A stretch of 11,804 nucleotides of DNA from Bryobacteraceae bacterium. Its GTDB lineage: Bacteria; Acidobacteriota; Terriglobia; Bryobacterales; Bryobacteraceae. A model generated the notes under the pieces. That model made no database searches, had not been told where the DNA came from, and saw nothing but the letters and a program-made list of their open reading frames with translations. The translations under genes were made by a program, and so were the position numbers. The stretch covers positions 1-11,804 of the forward strand of contig JASHWA010000224.1 of assembly GCA_030044325.1 (NCBI GenBank), read 5' to 3'. Of this stretch, positions 1-7,243 are shown piece after piece; within the stretch, counting starts at the first letter, position 1, and each line of letters starts with the position of its first letter.

Positions 1-169
1 CTCGCGCTTCGCGTTCGAAGCGCTCGGTGAATTGTTCGGCGGAAATTTTGATCGCGACATCGCGGCCGAGGCGTGTATCGCGGGCGCGATACACTTCGCC
101 CATCCCACCCGCGCCGACCGCGGCGAGGATTTCGTAGGGACCGAGCTTGTCGCCAGCAGATAGCGGCAT
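1..169 (-). CDS. Serine/threonine protein kinase, N-terminal fragment cut by the window edge
   Basis: Reading the minus strand from ATG at 169 gives 56 in-frame codons that run off the left edge. They start MPLSAGDKLGPYEILAAVGA. The glycine-rich ATP loop is visible (GAGGMG, residues 19-24, followed by EVYRARD), as is the VAIK strand with the ATP-anchoring lysine at residue 41. This is the Hanks-type (PknB-like) kinase N-lobe: it would transfer phosphate from ATP to Ser/Thr of target proteins. The catalytic loop, activation segment and any membrane or sensor domain lie outside the window, so partner and location cannot be judged. No Shine-Dalgarno is evident. A TAGAAT hexamer lies 14 bp before the ATG, so a very short leader is possible. 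The family call is firm; the specific role is unknown. Confidence 0.9.
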   Translation of the reverse strand, partial: MPLSAGDKLGPYEILAAVGAGGMGEVYRARDTRLGRDVAIKISAEQFTERFEREAR

Positions 170-573
170 CGGGAATTCGATCAATTCTACTCCGCAACGA
201 CCTTCGACGTGGAGTCCCCGAGCGAAGCGGCGAATACGCTATCGGTGAATGAGCCCCACGCGGTCGTCGTGCACACGTCTCTTTTCTGGGCCGTCCTAAT
301 CATCGGCAGGCGGCCATTGGGTTTTTGCCCCAACGCAAGGCTGATCCTATCGATCGCTGTCGTCACATCCTTGACTTCGCATATCGAACGCAACTTGCTA
401 GATCGTAAGGACTTTCGCTTCGCCATCCACGCGTCGCTTACCGTGAGCGATGGCGTCGAACCGCAGCGAAAACCCGTGCAAATTAGCACAATTTCTAGCA
501 CAATGGCGAAAAAGTGCGAGTCTGCCAATCTTCCGAAATCGCCGCAACTTGCTGACTGTAGGGAGCTTAAAGT
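170..573. other. 404-bp stretch with no credible gene
   Basis: Open frames exist on both strands here, but the longest minus-strand one begins inside the tRNA gene, and neither strand gives a protein I recognise. Base composition looks less GC-rich than the flanking genes. The only structure I see is a 9-bp direct repeat, TAGCACAAT, at 484-492 and 496-504. The stretch lies immediately 3' of a tRNA gene, a common integration site, so it could be old integrated DNA. No integrase or duplicated tRNA end is visible. Confidence 0.5.
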
Positions 574-650
<77 letters not shown>

Positions 651-655
651 CAATT

Positions 656-684
656 ATGGTAGCCTAGCCCCGCGCCCCGGTCAA
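656..684 (-). promoter_or_regulatory. Promoter of the initiator tRNA, overlapping the upstream stop codon
   Basis: On the minus strand TTGACC (679-684) and TACCAT (656-661) are separated by exactly 17 bp, a good sigma-70-type arrangement just upstream of the tRNA. The TGA stop codon of the MgtC-family gene (681-683) lies inside the -35 box. Only 5 bp separate the -10 hexamer from the mature tRNA 5' end, so the pre-tRNA would have almost no 5' leader. Seen directly; activity is inferred. Confidence 0.6.
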
Positions 685-1964
685 ATTTTGATGAATATTT
701 TCGCGACCCACCACGCCGCCCCGCCCGCCAGCGCCCACAGCACGAACGATCCCGTCACCCGCAGCACGAACCCCCGCGTCCCCGCCAGCGACGCCACGAA
801 AATTTTCAGAACCGCGTTCGACCCCAGCGCCAGCAGCACTGCGATCGCCGCCGTATCCAGCCCCAGCCGCCCCGATCCCACCAGGTCCGCCGCCGGCGCG
901 ATCACCGTCGCCACGTCCACCAGCCCGCCTACCAGGCCGGTCCCGATAAACGCGCCCGCACCGAGCTTCGCCGTCGCCGCCTTGCTCACCAGCACCACCG
1001 CCGTAAACAGCAGCCCGAAACGCAGCGCCGGCACGATCCGAAACGGGTTCCCCGGCTGGATCGACACCTCCGTCACCTGCTGGTGCGGCAGGCGCTTCAA
1101 CACCTGCTCGAGCGCGACCCCGCATACAAACATCGCCGCCAGCGGCAGCGCCGTCGCGCGCAGGATCGCCGGACTCGCCGCCGCCACGATCAGCGCCGTC
1201 CGCGGAAACTGCACCGTGTTCGCCACCACGAACGCCCGCCACAGCCCCAGCGTCTGGTCCGGATTCTGTTTGCTCCGCCGCCCGAACTCGAGCGTCGCCG
1301 CCGTGGTCGACGCCAGGCCCCCCAGAATGCTTGTGTAAAACAGCCCGCGCTCCTCGCCCAGAAATTTTTCGAGGAAATACCCCACATAAGAAATCGACGA
1401 AATCAGAATCACGAACTCCCACACCTGTTTCGGCGAGAAGAAATGAAACGGACCGTACGACCCTTCCGGCAGCAGCGGATAAATCACCATGACCACCGCC
1501 ACGAACCACAGCGTCGCGTTGAACTCCTGTTCGCTGATGGTCTGCTGCAACAGCGCGTGCAGCCGCGCCCGCGCTTCGAGAAACGCCACCACCAGGATGG
1601 TCACGCCGATCGCCACCGGACGCCCCCAATGGAACTCGGGACCATTGAACCTGGGCGACGCCGCGAACAGCGCCAGCAGAAACGCCGCGATCGCCGCCAG
1701 CTCCGTGGTGATCCCCGTCCGCCGCGCGCGATTTTCGAAATGCAGCACCGCGAACATCGCCGCAATCCCCAGGAGCGCCGCCGCGTCCAGCCACGAATTC
1801 TGAATCAATCCGCAAATTCCGCCCGCCAGCGTCACCAGCAGAAAGTCGCGCAGCCCCGGATGCTCCTCGCCGCCCGCGGCCTCGCGCTGCGCCCCGATCA
1901 GCAGCCCGATCAGCAGCGCCCCGGCGATCGCTTCAAATGCAGTCGTGAGTGTGAGTGTTGGCAA
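681..1964 (-). CDS. MgtC/SapB-family integral membrane protein with DUF4010 domain
   Basis: The 427-residue protein is strongly hydrophobic along its length, with roughly a dozen candidate membrane segments. The N-terminal part has the MgtC/SapB signature (GLLIGAQRE, about residues 20-28, followed by the short basic/acidic turn and LRDF). The C-terminal half, about 190-405, fits DUF4010, with LGGLASTTAAT near 214-224 and GGLVDVATV near 346-354. This two-domain architecture is widespread in bacteria; transport or membrane-homeostasis roles have been proposed, but the substrate is unknown. The start is a TTG at 1962-1964: an in-frame TGA lies seven codons upstream and no ATG is near, and this start leaves the usual few residues before the first helix. 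No clear Shine-Dalgarno is seen. The gene lies 84 bp downstream of the ADOP permease on the same strand, so co-transcription is possible. Its stop is inside the tRNA promoter. Confidence 0.88.
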   Translation of the reverse strand: MPTLTLTTAFEAIAGALLIGLLIGAQREAAGGEEHPGLRDFLLVTLAGGICGLIQNSWLDAAALLGIAAMFAVLHFENRARRTGITTELAAIAAFLLALFAASPRFNGPEFHWGRPVAIGVTILVVAFLEARARLHALLQQTISEQEFNATLWFVAVVMVIYPLLPEGSYGPFHFFSPKQVWEFVILISSISYVGYFLEKFLGEERGLFYTSILGGLASTTAATLEFGRRSKQNPDQTLGLWRAFVVANTVQFPRTALIVAAASPAILRATALPLAAMFVCGVALEQVLKRLPHQQVTEVSIQPGNPFRIVPALRFGLLFTAVVLVSKAATAKLGAGAFIGTGLVGGLVDVATVIAPAADLVGSGRLGLDTAAIAVLLALGSNAVLKIFVASLAGTRGFVLRVTGSFVLWALAGGAAWWVAKIFIKI

Positions 1965-2048
1965 GCGGTCAGTGGACCAGTCTCAAATCGGGGCCGCAAC
2001 CGGCGCAGTCCCGCATACCGGCATTGTAATGCGGATCGCGCCCAGACA

Positions 2049-4418
2049 TCACTCCTCCCGCAGCGCGACCATCGCTTCCACGCGCGTCGCCCTCCGCGCC
2101 GGTAACCATGTCGCCGCCAGCGCCACCACGATCCACACCCCCACCGCCGCCGACCACGTGACCGCATCCGTCGGGCTCACCCCCTGCAAAATCGTCGCCA
2201 GCAGCCGCGACGCAAGCGCCGAAATCAGCAGACCGATGGCGATCCCCGCAATCGTCACCCGCAGTCCCTGCGCCACCACCAGCCGCACCACCTCGCGCGG
2301 CCGCGCGCCCAGCGCCACGCGAATCCCGATCTCCCGCGTCCGCGCCGTCACATGATACGCGAGCACTCCATACATCCCCACCGCCGCGAGCCCCAGCGCC
2401 AGCGTGCCCAGAATCCCCAGCACCCACAATTCGAACCGCACCTGCCACAACGACCCATCGAGCGAATCGCTCAAACGCCGCACACCGTATGTCCGAAAAT
2501 CAGGATCGGCCGAAACCAGCGCATCGTGAACCCGCTCGATCAGCGCGCCCGCATCGCCCGCCGTCTCCACCACCACAAACACAATCCCGCCCTCGTAAGC
2601 CTGCGAGAACGGCAGATACACGTGCGGCAGCGTCACTTCATTGATCGAACGAATTTTCGAATCCCGCGCCACGCCCACAACCTGAAGCGTCCGCGGATGG
2701 TCACACCCCGCCTGAAACGTCCGCCCGATCGCCGATTGCCCCGGCCACAGCCGCCGCGCGAGGGTCTGATTCACAATCGCGACCGCCGGCCCATCGGCTT
2801 TATCCGTCACCGCAAAGTCGCGCCCTTCGACCAGCGGAATCCGCACGGTATCGAGAAAACCTCTGTCGATGGTAAACGTCGTTCCTGGCGCAGGACGGTC
2901 GCCATCGCGCGCCACGCACGTCCCTGCAATCCCAGCCGCATACAACGGCAGCCGGGTAGTGAGCGCCGCGCTGCGAACTCCTCCCATCGCGCGCAGCCGC
3001 GCGAGCATCCGATCGTAAAAAACCCGCCCCGATCGAGGCGTGAACTGCGGCGACGGCAGAAACACCGGAGCGTAAATCCGATTCGCGCTCGCGAATCCCG
3101 GATCGGCGTTGTGCAGCCGCACAATCGATCGCGCGAACAAGCCCGCCGTCAGCAGCAGCACCAGCGAAACCGCGATCTGGCCCGTCAGCATCGCCGTGCG
3201 CAGCCGCATCCGTCCGCCCGCAATGTTCGCGCCTTTTAGAACAACCGCCAGATCCGAACGGCTGGATTCGAGCGCGGGAAGAAGTCCGAACACCAGCGCG
3301 GTTGACAGCGCGATCGACCCCGTGTACAGCAGCACCCGAAAATCGAGCGGCAGATCGATCCGAAACAGTTCGCCCGAGGGCAGCAGTGGAAGCGCCGCGA
3401 TCAACATACGATTGGTGATCGCAGCCACCACCACCCCGGCCGCGCCTCCCAGCAACCCGAGCGTCAGATTTTCCGTCATCAACTGCCGCAGCACCCGCGC
3501 CCGCCCCGCCCCCAACGCGGATCGCACCGCGATCTCCCGCTGCCGCCCCACCCCGCGCGCCACCAGCAGATTCCCGACGTTCATGCACGCGATGAACAGC
3601 ACCAGCGCCACCACCACCATCATCAGAATCAGCACCGGCCTCGCCTGCCGCCGCCCCGCCGGATTCGGCACCCCCCGCACACGTTCCATCAACAGCGGAG
3701 CTGCCGCATCCTTATCGATCTCCGGATTCTCGCGACGAACCAGCGCCGCGACCGCGTTGACCTCCGCGCCCGCCTGCGCGACGGCCACGCCGCGCTTCAA
3801 GCATCCGAACAGCATTCCGCGCCGCCGGTCGGCATCGCTCCCTGCCCAGTATCGGAACGGCACCCACAGATCGATGCGCAGCGGCGCATAAATCCCCGCG
3901 AACTCCGGCGGCGCAACTCCCACCACCGTGTAAGCATGCGATTCCGACCGGACCATCTTGCCGAGCACGCCCGCATCGCCATGAAACATCTCCTGCCACA
4001 CGCGATAGCTGATCACCGCCGCCGGCTCGTCCTCGCGCGTGAACCACCGGCCCAGGATCGTGCGCGCGCCCAGCACCGCCGCATAATTCGCCGAAACCGG
4101 CTCGGCTCCGATCAGCATCGCGCGCCCTTCAAAGCTCAAATCGGATTCCTCCGGGTCCGAAATCGCCAACCCCTCAAGCGACTGGTTCCGGTCGCGCAGC
4201 GCGCGATACTCGGCGTACCCGAACACCGGGCTCGTTCCGCGGCTGAGCACCACCACACGTCCGGCGTTTTCGACCGGCAGCGGCCGAAGATAAACCGCAT
4301 CGAGCAGGCTGAAAATCGACGAGTTCACACCCACCCCCAGCGCCAGGCACACCAGCGCCAGCGCCGTAAACCCTGGTGACCTTCGCAGCAGACGAACCGC
4401 GAGTGCAAGATCCTGCAT
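2049..4418 (-). CDS. ADOP-type permease (two MacB/FtsX modules, no ATPase)
   Basis: The 789-residue protein begins with ATG at 4418 and matches the acidobacterial 'duplicated orphan permease' architecture. Its N-terminus MQDLALAVRLLRRSPGF is typical, followed by a first membrane helix (about 17-40) and a large extracytoplasmic MacB-like domain (about 50-255). An FtsX-type helix set follows at about 262-287, 316-336 and 362-385, then a helix at 408-430 that starts the second module. That module has an extracytoplasmic region (about 435-660) and helices at about 664-690, 720-740 and 752-775. The coupling-helix motif occurs twice, as REIAVRSALGA (295-305) and REIGIRVALGA (695-705), which shows the internal duplication. 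MacB-like permeases act in mechanotransmission or efflux with a separate ATPase; none is encoded here. No kinase, PadR regulator or ATPase is fused or adjacent, so the cargo is unknown. The length is normal and I see no damage. Confidence 0.93.
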   Translation of the reverse strand: MQDLALAVRLLRRSPGFTALALVCLALGVGVNSSIFSLLDAVYLRPLPVENAGRVVVLSRGTSPVFGYAEYRALRDRNQSLEGLAISDPEESDLSFEGRAMLIGAEPVSANYAAVLGARTILGRWFTREDEPAAVISYRVWQEMFHGDAGVLGKMVRSESHAYTVVGVAPPEFAGIYAPLRIDLWVPFRYWAGSDADRRRGMLFGCLKRGVAVAQAGAEVNAVAALVRRENPEIDKDAAAPLLMERVRGVPNPAGRRQARPVLILMMVVVALVLFIACMNVGNLLVARGVGRQREIAVRSALGAGRARVLRQLMTENLTLGLLGGAAGVVVAAITNRMLIAALPLLPSGELFRIDLPLDFRVLLYTGSIALSTALVFGLLPALESSRSDLAVVLKGANIAGGRMRLRTAMLTGQIAVSLVLLLTAGLFARSIVRLHNADPGFASANRIYAPVFLPSPQFTPRSGRVFYDRMLARLRAMGGVRSAALTTRLPLYAAGIAGTCVARDGDRPAPGTTFTIDRGFLDTVRIPLVEGRDFAVTDKADGPAVAIVNQTLARRLWPGQSAIGRTFQAGCDHPRTLQVVGVARDSKIRSINEVTLPHVYLPFSQAYEGGIVFVVVETAGDAGALIERVHDALVSADPDFRTYGVRRLSDSLDGSLWQVRFELWVLGILGTLALGLAAVGMYGVLAYHVTARTREIGIRVALGARPREVVRLVVAQGLRVTIAGIAIGLLISALASRLLATILQGVSPTDAVTWSAAVGVWIVVALAATWLPARRATRVEAMVALREE

Positions 4419-4556
4419 GGGTCAAAAGACACCGCGCCTCGCGCGATTGTTCCCTTTCGCGACGCCTCACGGTCTTGGTGCCAGGCTGAGGCGCGACAGT
4501 AATGGAGCGCGTTGGTCGGTCCAAAAAAATGCCGATACGCCGACAATCTGCGGAAG

Positions 4557-4639
4557 AAGGGGACACTCTGTCCCAATCCCCACGCCCGCAACCGCGGTGA
4601 GCCGTCCATCAGTGGACAGAGCGGTCTGTCCCCTTTTTT
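4557..4639. repeat. REP-like compound inverted repeat between divergent genes
   Basis: AAGGGGACA (4557-4565) is mirrored by TGTCCCCTT (4627-4635), making an outer inverted pair. Inside lie two smaller hairpins: GGGACA/TGTCCC (4560-4565 and 4569-4574, 3-nt loop) and GGACAGA/TCTGTCC (4614-4620 and 4625-4631, 4-nt loop). Such nested structure is typical of repetitive extragenic palindromes. The AAGGGGACA core occurs twice more in the window (8628-8636 reversed, 9603-9611). Membership of a genome-wide family is inferred. Confidence 0.6.
4614..4639 (+). terminator. Intrinsic terminator-like hairpin plus T-run upstream of argC
   Basis: A perfect 7-bp stem (GGACAGA/TCTGTCC, loop GCGG) is followed two bases later by TTTTTT at 4634-4639, the layout of a rho-independent terminator on the plus strand. 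No plus-strand gene ends here, so it would block stray transcription entering the arginine cluster, or be an incidental property of the repeat it belongs to. Confidence 0.5.
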
Positions 4640-4675
4640 GAGGAACGTCATCCCGAGCGCCGACCGGAAACCCGC

Positions 4676-4686
4676 TATAGTATAAT
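4676..4686 (+). promoter_or_regulatory. -10 promoter element(s) of the arginine cluster
   Basis: A perfect TATAAT (4681-4686), overlapped by TATAGT (4676-4681), lies 11 bp before the argC ATG. No good -35 hexamer is found 16-18 bp upstream. Initiation about 7 bp after the box would fall near 4693, leaving an untranslated leader of only about five bases and no room for a Shine-Dalgarno, so argC may be read from a nearly leaderless mRNA. No ARG-box-like palindrome was recognised. Confidence 0.55.
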
Positions 4687-4697
4687 TATTCAGACCG

Positions 4698-5714
4698 ATG
4701 AATAATTACTCACCCATCCGCGCCGGAATCGTCGGCTTCCGCGGCTACAGCGGAGCCGAGATGGTGCGCATCCTCAGCCGCCATCCCCGCGCCGAACCCG
4801 TTCTGCTCGAACACCTGGAAAAGGAGGAGCGCCCGCGCCCTGTTGGCCATCCCGGCCCTCCGCGCGTTCCATTCGCTCCCGAAGCTGTGCGTTCTGAAGG
4901 CCTCGCCGCCGTGTTCCTGGCCACTCCCGCCGATGTTTCCATGCAGCTCGCGCCCGCGCTCCTCGCATCCGGAGCAAAAGTCATCGACCTGAGCGGCGCC
5001 TTCCGCCTCGGCACCGCCGAAAACTTCGAGCGCTGGTATCACGAGCCCCACACTCAGCCCGGTCTGCTCAAACAAGCCGCCTACGGCCTTCCCGAATTCT
5101 GCCGCGGGCGCATCGCCGAAGCGCAACTGATCGCCAACCCCGGCTGCTATCCGACCGCCGCGAATCTCGCGCTCAAACCTCTGATCGACGCGGACGTCAT
5201 CGAGCGCGAAGCCGGAATCGTCTGCGACGCCAAATCCGGCGTGAGCGGAGCCGGAAGAAAGCCCACGCTCAAAACCAGCTTTTGCGAAGTCACCGGGAAT
5301 TTTTCCACGTACGCGATCCTGGAGCATCGCCACGTTCCCGAAATTCTGCGCACCTCCGGAATCGGCGAGTCCGAACTGAGCTTCACCGCGCAGTTGATCC
5401 CCATCCACCGCGGCATTCTCGAAACCATCTATTTTCGAGCAAAAAACGTCTCCTCATCCGGCGTTCTGTTCGACATTTATCACGCCCGCTACGCGGCAGA
5501 ACCGTTCGTAAGGCTGTATGAGCCTGGAAATGTTCCCGATATTCGCTCCATTTCGGACACGAATTTCTGCGATATCGGATTTCAATATGATGCGCCTTCG
5601 CGCCGCGCCGTGATCGTCGCGGCCATCGATAATCTGGGAAAGGGCGCGGCGGGGCAGGCCGTCCAGAATATGAATCTGGCGCTCGGATTCGAGGAAACGG
5701 CGGGATTGCTATAA
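4698..5714 (+). CDS. argC: N-acetyl-gamma-glutamyl-phosphate reductase
   Basis: ArgC (338 residues, normal length for the family) reduces N-acetylglutamyl-5-phosphate to N-acetylglutamate semialdehyde with NADPH, the third step of cytosolic arginine biosynthesis. Visible features are the N-terminal Rossmann dinucleotide loop (GFRGYSGAE, residues 13-21), the catalytic cysteine in NPGCYPTA (Cys150), the SGVSGAGRKP loop (180-189), the HRG motif with the expected catalytic histidine at 237, and the C-terminal DNLGKGAAGQAVQNMNLALG block (311-330), which is highly conserved in ArgC. ATG at 4698 is chosen because the Rossmann strand begins a few residues later and the TATAAT box lies directly upstream. 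It is the first gene of the argC-argB-argA cluster; its TAA stop is one base before the argB start. Confidence 0.97.
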   Translation: MNNYSPIRAGIVGFRGYSGAEMVRILSRHPRAEPVLLEHLEKEERPRPVGHPGPPRVPFAPEAVRSEGLAAVFLATPADVSMQLAPALLASGAKVIDLSGAFRLGTAENFERWYHEPHTQPGLLKQAAYGLPEFCRGRIAEAQLIANPGCYPTAANLALKPLIDADVIEREAGIVCDAKSGVSGAGRKPTLKTSFCEVTGNFSTYAILEHRHVPEILRTSGIGESELSFTAQLIPIHRGILETIYFRAKNVSSSGVLFDIYHARYAAEPFVRLYEPGNVPDIRSISDTNFCDIGFQYDAPSRRAVIVAAIDNLGKGAAGQAVQNMNLALGFEETAGLL

Positions 5715-5715
5715 A

Positions 5716-6501
5716 TTGAAACTCCTCGTCAAAATCGGCGGAACATTGCTCGACGGCGCGGAATCGCGCGGGCGCCTGGCCTGCGAAATCGCCGCGGCCG
5801 CGCGCCACGATCAGATCGTCGTGGTTCACGGCGGCGGCAGGCAGATGACCCGTTATCTCGCCGAACGCGCCATCCAATCGCGCTTCGTCAACGGCCTGCG
5901 CGTCACCACGCCCGAGATTCTCGACGCAGTGCTCAAGATTTTTGCCGGAACCGTGAATACGGAGCTGGTCGCAGCCTTTCGAGCGGCGGGCGCTTGCCCG
6001 GTCGGTCTCACCGGTCTTGACGGCGGACTCGTCGATGCCGAGCTGCTCGACCCCGAGCTCGGCTGCGTAGGCCGTCCGGCATATTCCGACGGCCGGCTTC
6101 TGAGTCTTTTAATTGATCAAAACTATCTTCCGGTGGTCGGGTGCGTGGCCGGAGATCCCTCGGGCAACATATATAATGTCAACGCCGATCAAATGGCGGT
6201 CGCGTGCGCGCGGGCGTTCGGCGCCGACAAAATTATTTTCCTCACCGATGTCGAAGGGGTTCGCGATGCTTCCGGCGCGATTCGGTCCACACTCACTCCG
6301 CGCGAAGCGCGCGATCTCATTCAATCCGGCATCGCCACCGGCGGAATGCAGGCCAAATTGGAAGCCGCTCTTTCCGGACTGGAAAATATGCACCACAAGC
6401 AAGTTGAAGTCAGAATTTGCGCCGGAATGTGTAGGACAATTATGGACCACATCCGCTCGGGTGAACCTATAGGTACGACGATTACTGGCATAAATGATTG
6501 A
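5716..6501 (+). CDS. argB: Acetylglutamate kinase
   Basis: ArgB (261 residues) phosphorylates N-acetylglutamate with ATP to give the acyl phosphate used by ArgC. It has the amino-acid-kinase fold. Visible features are KIGG at the start (Lys6), the phosphate-binding VVHGGG (36-41), the NVNAD segment (154-158), FLTDVEGV (175-182) and GGMQAK (209-214), whose lysine is the expected phosphate-stabilising residue. The start is a TTG at 5716: MKLLVKIGG is exactly where the family begins, and it sits one base after the argC TAA. The nearest purine-rich run (GAGGAAA, 5691-5697) is too far upstream for a standard Shine-Dalgarno, so translational coupling to argC is likely. It lacks the N-terminal helix seen in arginine-inhibited hexameric ArgB enzymes, suggesting an arginine-insensitive type; that is inference. 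Confidence 0.96.
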   Translation: MKLLVKIGGTLLDGAESRGRLACEIAAAARHDQIVVVHGGGRQMTRYLAERAIQSRFVNGLRVTTPEILDAVLKIFAGTVNTELVAAFRAAGACPVGLTGLDGGLVDAELLDPELGCVGRPAYSDGRLLSLLIDQNYLPVVGCVAGDPSGNIYNVNADQMAVACARAFGADKIIFLTDVEGVRDASGAIRSTLTPREARDLIQSGIATGGMQAKLEAALSGLENMHHKQVEVRICAGMCRTIMDHIRSGEPIGTTITGIND

Positions 6502-7054
6502 AATAAAACAAGCCACGCTCACCGATATTCCAGCTTTGTTGGGATTAATCAACTCCTACGCGAAGGGCGGCATCATGCTTCCGCGAACCGAGTTCGAAAT
6601 GGCCGAGAACATCCGCGATTTCATGGTTGCGATCGATACGGAAGCGGGCGGGCGGCTGGTGGGATGCGGCGCGCTCCATTTTTATACATCGTCGGCGGGC
6701 GAGATCCGGAGCCTCGCGGTCGAACCGGGACTGAAGACCCGCGGCATCGGCAAGATGCTGGTTCAAGCGCTAGAGCAGGAAGCAGTTATGCACGAACTCG
6801 AGTCCCTTTTCGCGTTCACTTATGTGGACGGTTTTTTTCGCAAAATGGGATTTGAAGAGGTTGATCGCGGCGAGCTTCCGCTCAAAGCGTGGAAAGATTG
6901 CCTGCGCTGTCCCAAGTTTCAAGCCTGTGATGAAATTGCAATGTTGAAACGGCTCAAGATTCGCGCCATTTCACCCACATTTGAGCCAAGCGAACAGCGC
7001 AATCCGCCAGCGCCGGAGCTGGTGCATTTGCCTCAGCTTCCCCTCATTCGTTGA
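6494..7054 (+). CDS. argA: Amino-acid N-acetyltransferase, short-form GNAT N-acetylglutamate synthase
   Basis: The 186-residue protein is a single-domain GNAT enzyme resembling the short N-acetylglutamate synthases: it transfers acetyl from acetyl-CoA to glutamate, the first step of arginine synthesis. The acetyl-CoA motif is IRSLAVEPGLKTRGIGKML (71-89), preceded by the GCGALHF strand (57-63). The family-specific ending AWKDCLRCPKFQACDE (132-147) is clear, and MLPR and ENIRDF (28-44) also fit. ATG at 6494 overlaps the last 8 bases of argB (stop at 6499-6501), so it is translationally coupled, and no separate Shine-Dalgarno is seen. About 35 residues follow the conserved domain, including a proline-rich tail (PPAPELVHLPQLP) of unknown purpose. 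Unlike E. coli ArgA it has no amino-acid-kinase domain. The neighbours strongly support glutamate as substrate. Confidence 0.92.
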   Translation: MIEIKQATLTDIPALLGLINSYAKGGIMLPRTEFEMAENIRDFMVAIDTEAGGRLVGCGALHFYTSSAGEIRSLAVEPGLKTRGIGKMLVQALEQEAVMHELESLFAFTYVDGFFRKMGFEEVDRGELPLKAWKDCLRCPKFQACDEIAMLKRLKIRAISPTFEPSEQRNPPAPELVHLPQLPLIR

Positions 7055-7160
7055 TCATCCGCGCACTTCAAAAACGGAAACCAAAAAAGAACGATTTTTT
7101 TAAAAATTACAGTTCACAAATGAGAATTTTTGTGCGATTATTCCACTATTCAGCAACGGT

Positions 7161-7175
7161 CCGGGAAAATCCCGG
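7161..7175 (+). repeat. Perfect small hairpin in the leader of the molybdopterin-binding gene
   Basis: CCGGGA (7161-7166) and TCCCGG (7170-7175) form a perfect 6-bp stem with an AAA loop, about 70 bp before the start of the next gene and about 105 bp after argA. No T-run follows, so it is not a classical terminator. It could be a leader structure or an operator. The 189-bp gap also holds A/T-rich runs (7082-7105) unlike the GC-rich surroundings. Confidence 0.4.
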
Positions 7176-7243
7176 CGAGATTTATTGGGCCGCCCGCGAG
7201 GAGCTGGATTTGTGTTTCCCGACCGGGCGAGAGGGGTGGAAGC

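Noticed and set aside
1083..2105. 340-codon plus-strand frame rich in Arg/Gln/His
   Set aside because: It is antisense to the well-supported MgtC-family gene and has the low-complexity composition typical of shadow frames in GC-rich DNA.
2352..3239. 295-codon plus-strand frame
   Set aside because: It is a shadow of the ADOP permease with Arg/His/Pro-rich composition.
4325..4651. 108-codon minus-strand frame over the divergent intergenic region
   Set aside because: It translates the REP-like palindromes and runs into the start of the ADOP gene in another frame.
7094..7134. Terminator after argA (T-run and CACAAA/TTTGTG)
   Set aside because: The T7 run is preceded by no GC stem, and the CACAAA/TTTGTG stem is A/T-rich and weak.
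7130..7243. Upstream in-frame extension of the molybdopterin-binding protein
   Set aside because: The extension has no homology I recognise, and a good Shine-Dalgarno precedes ATG 7244.
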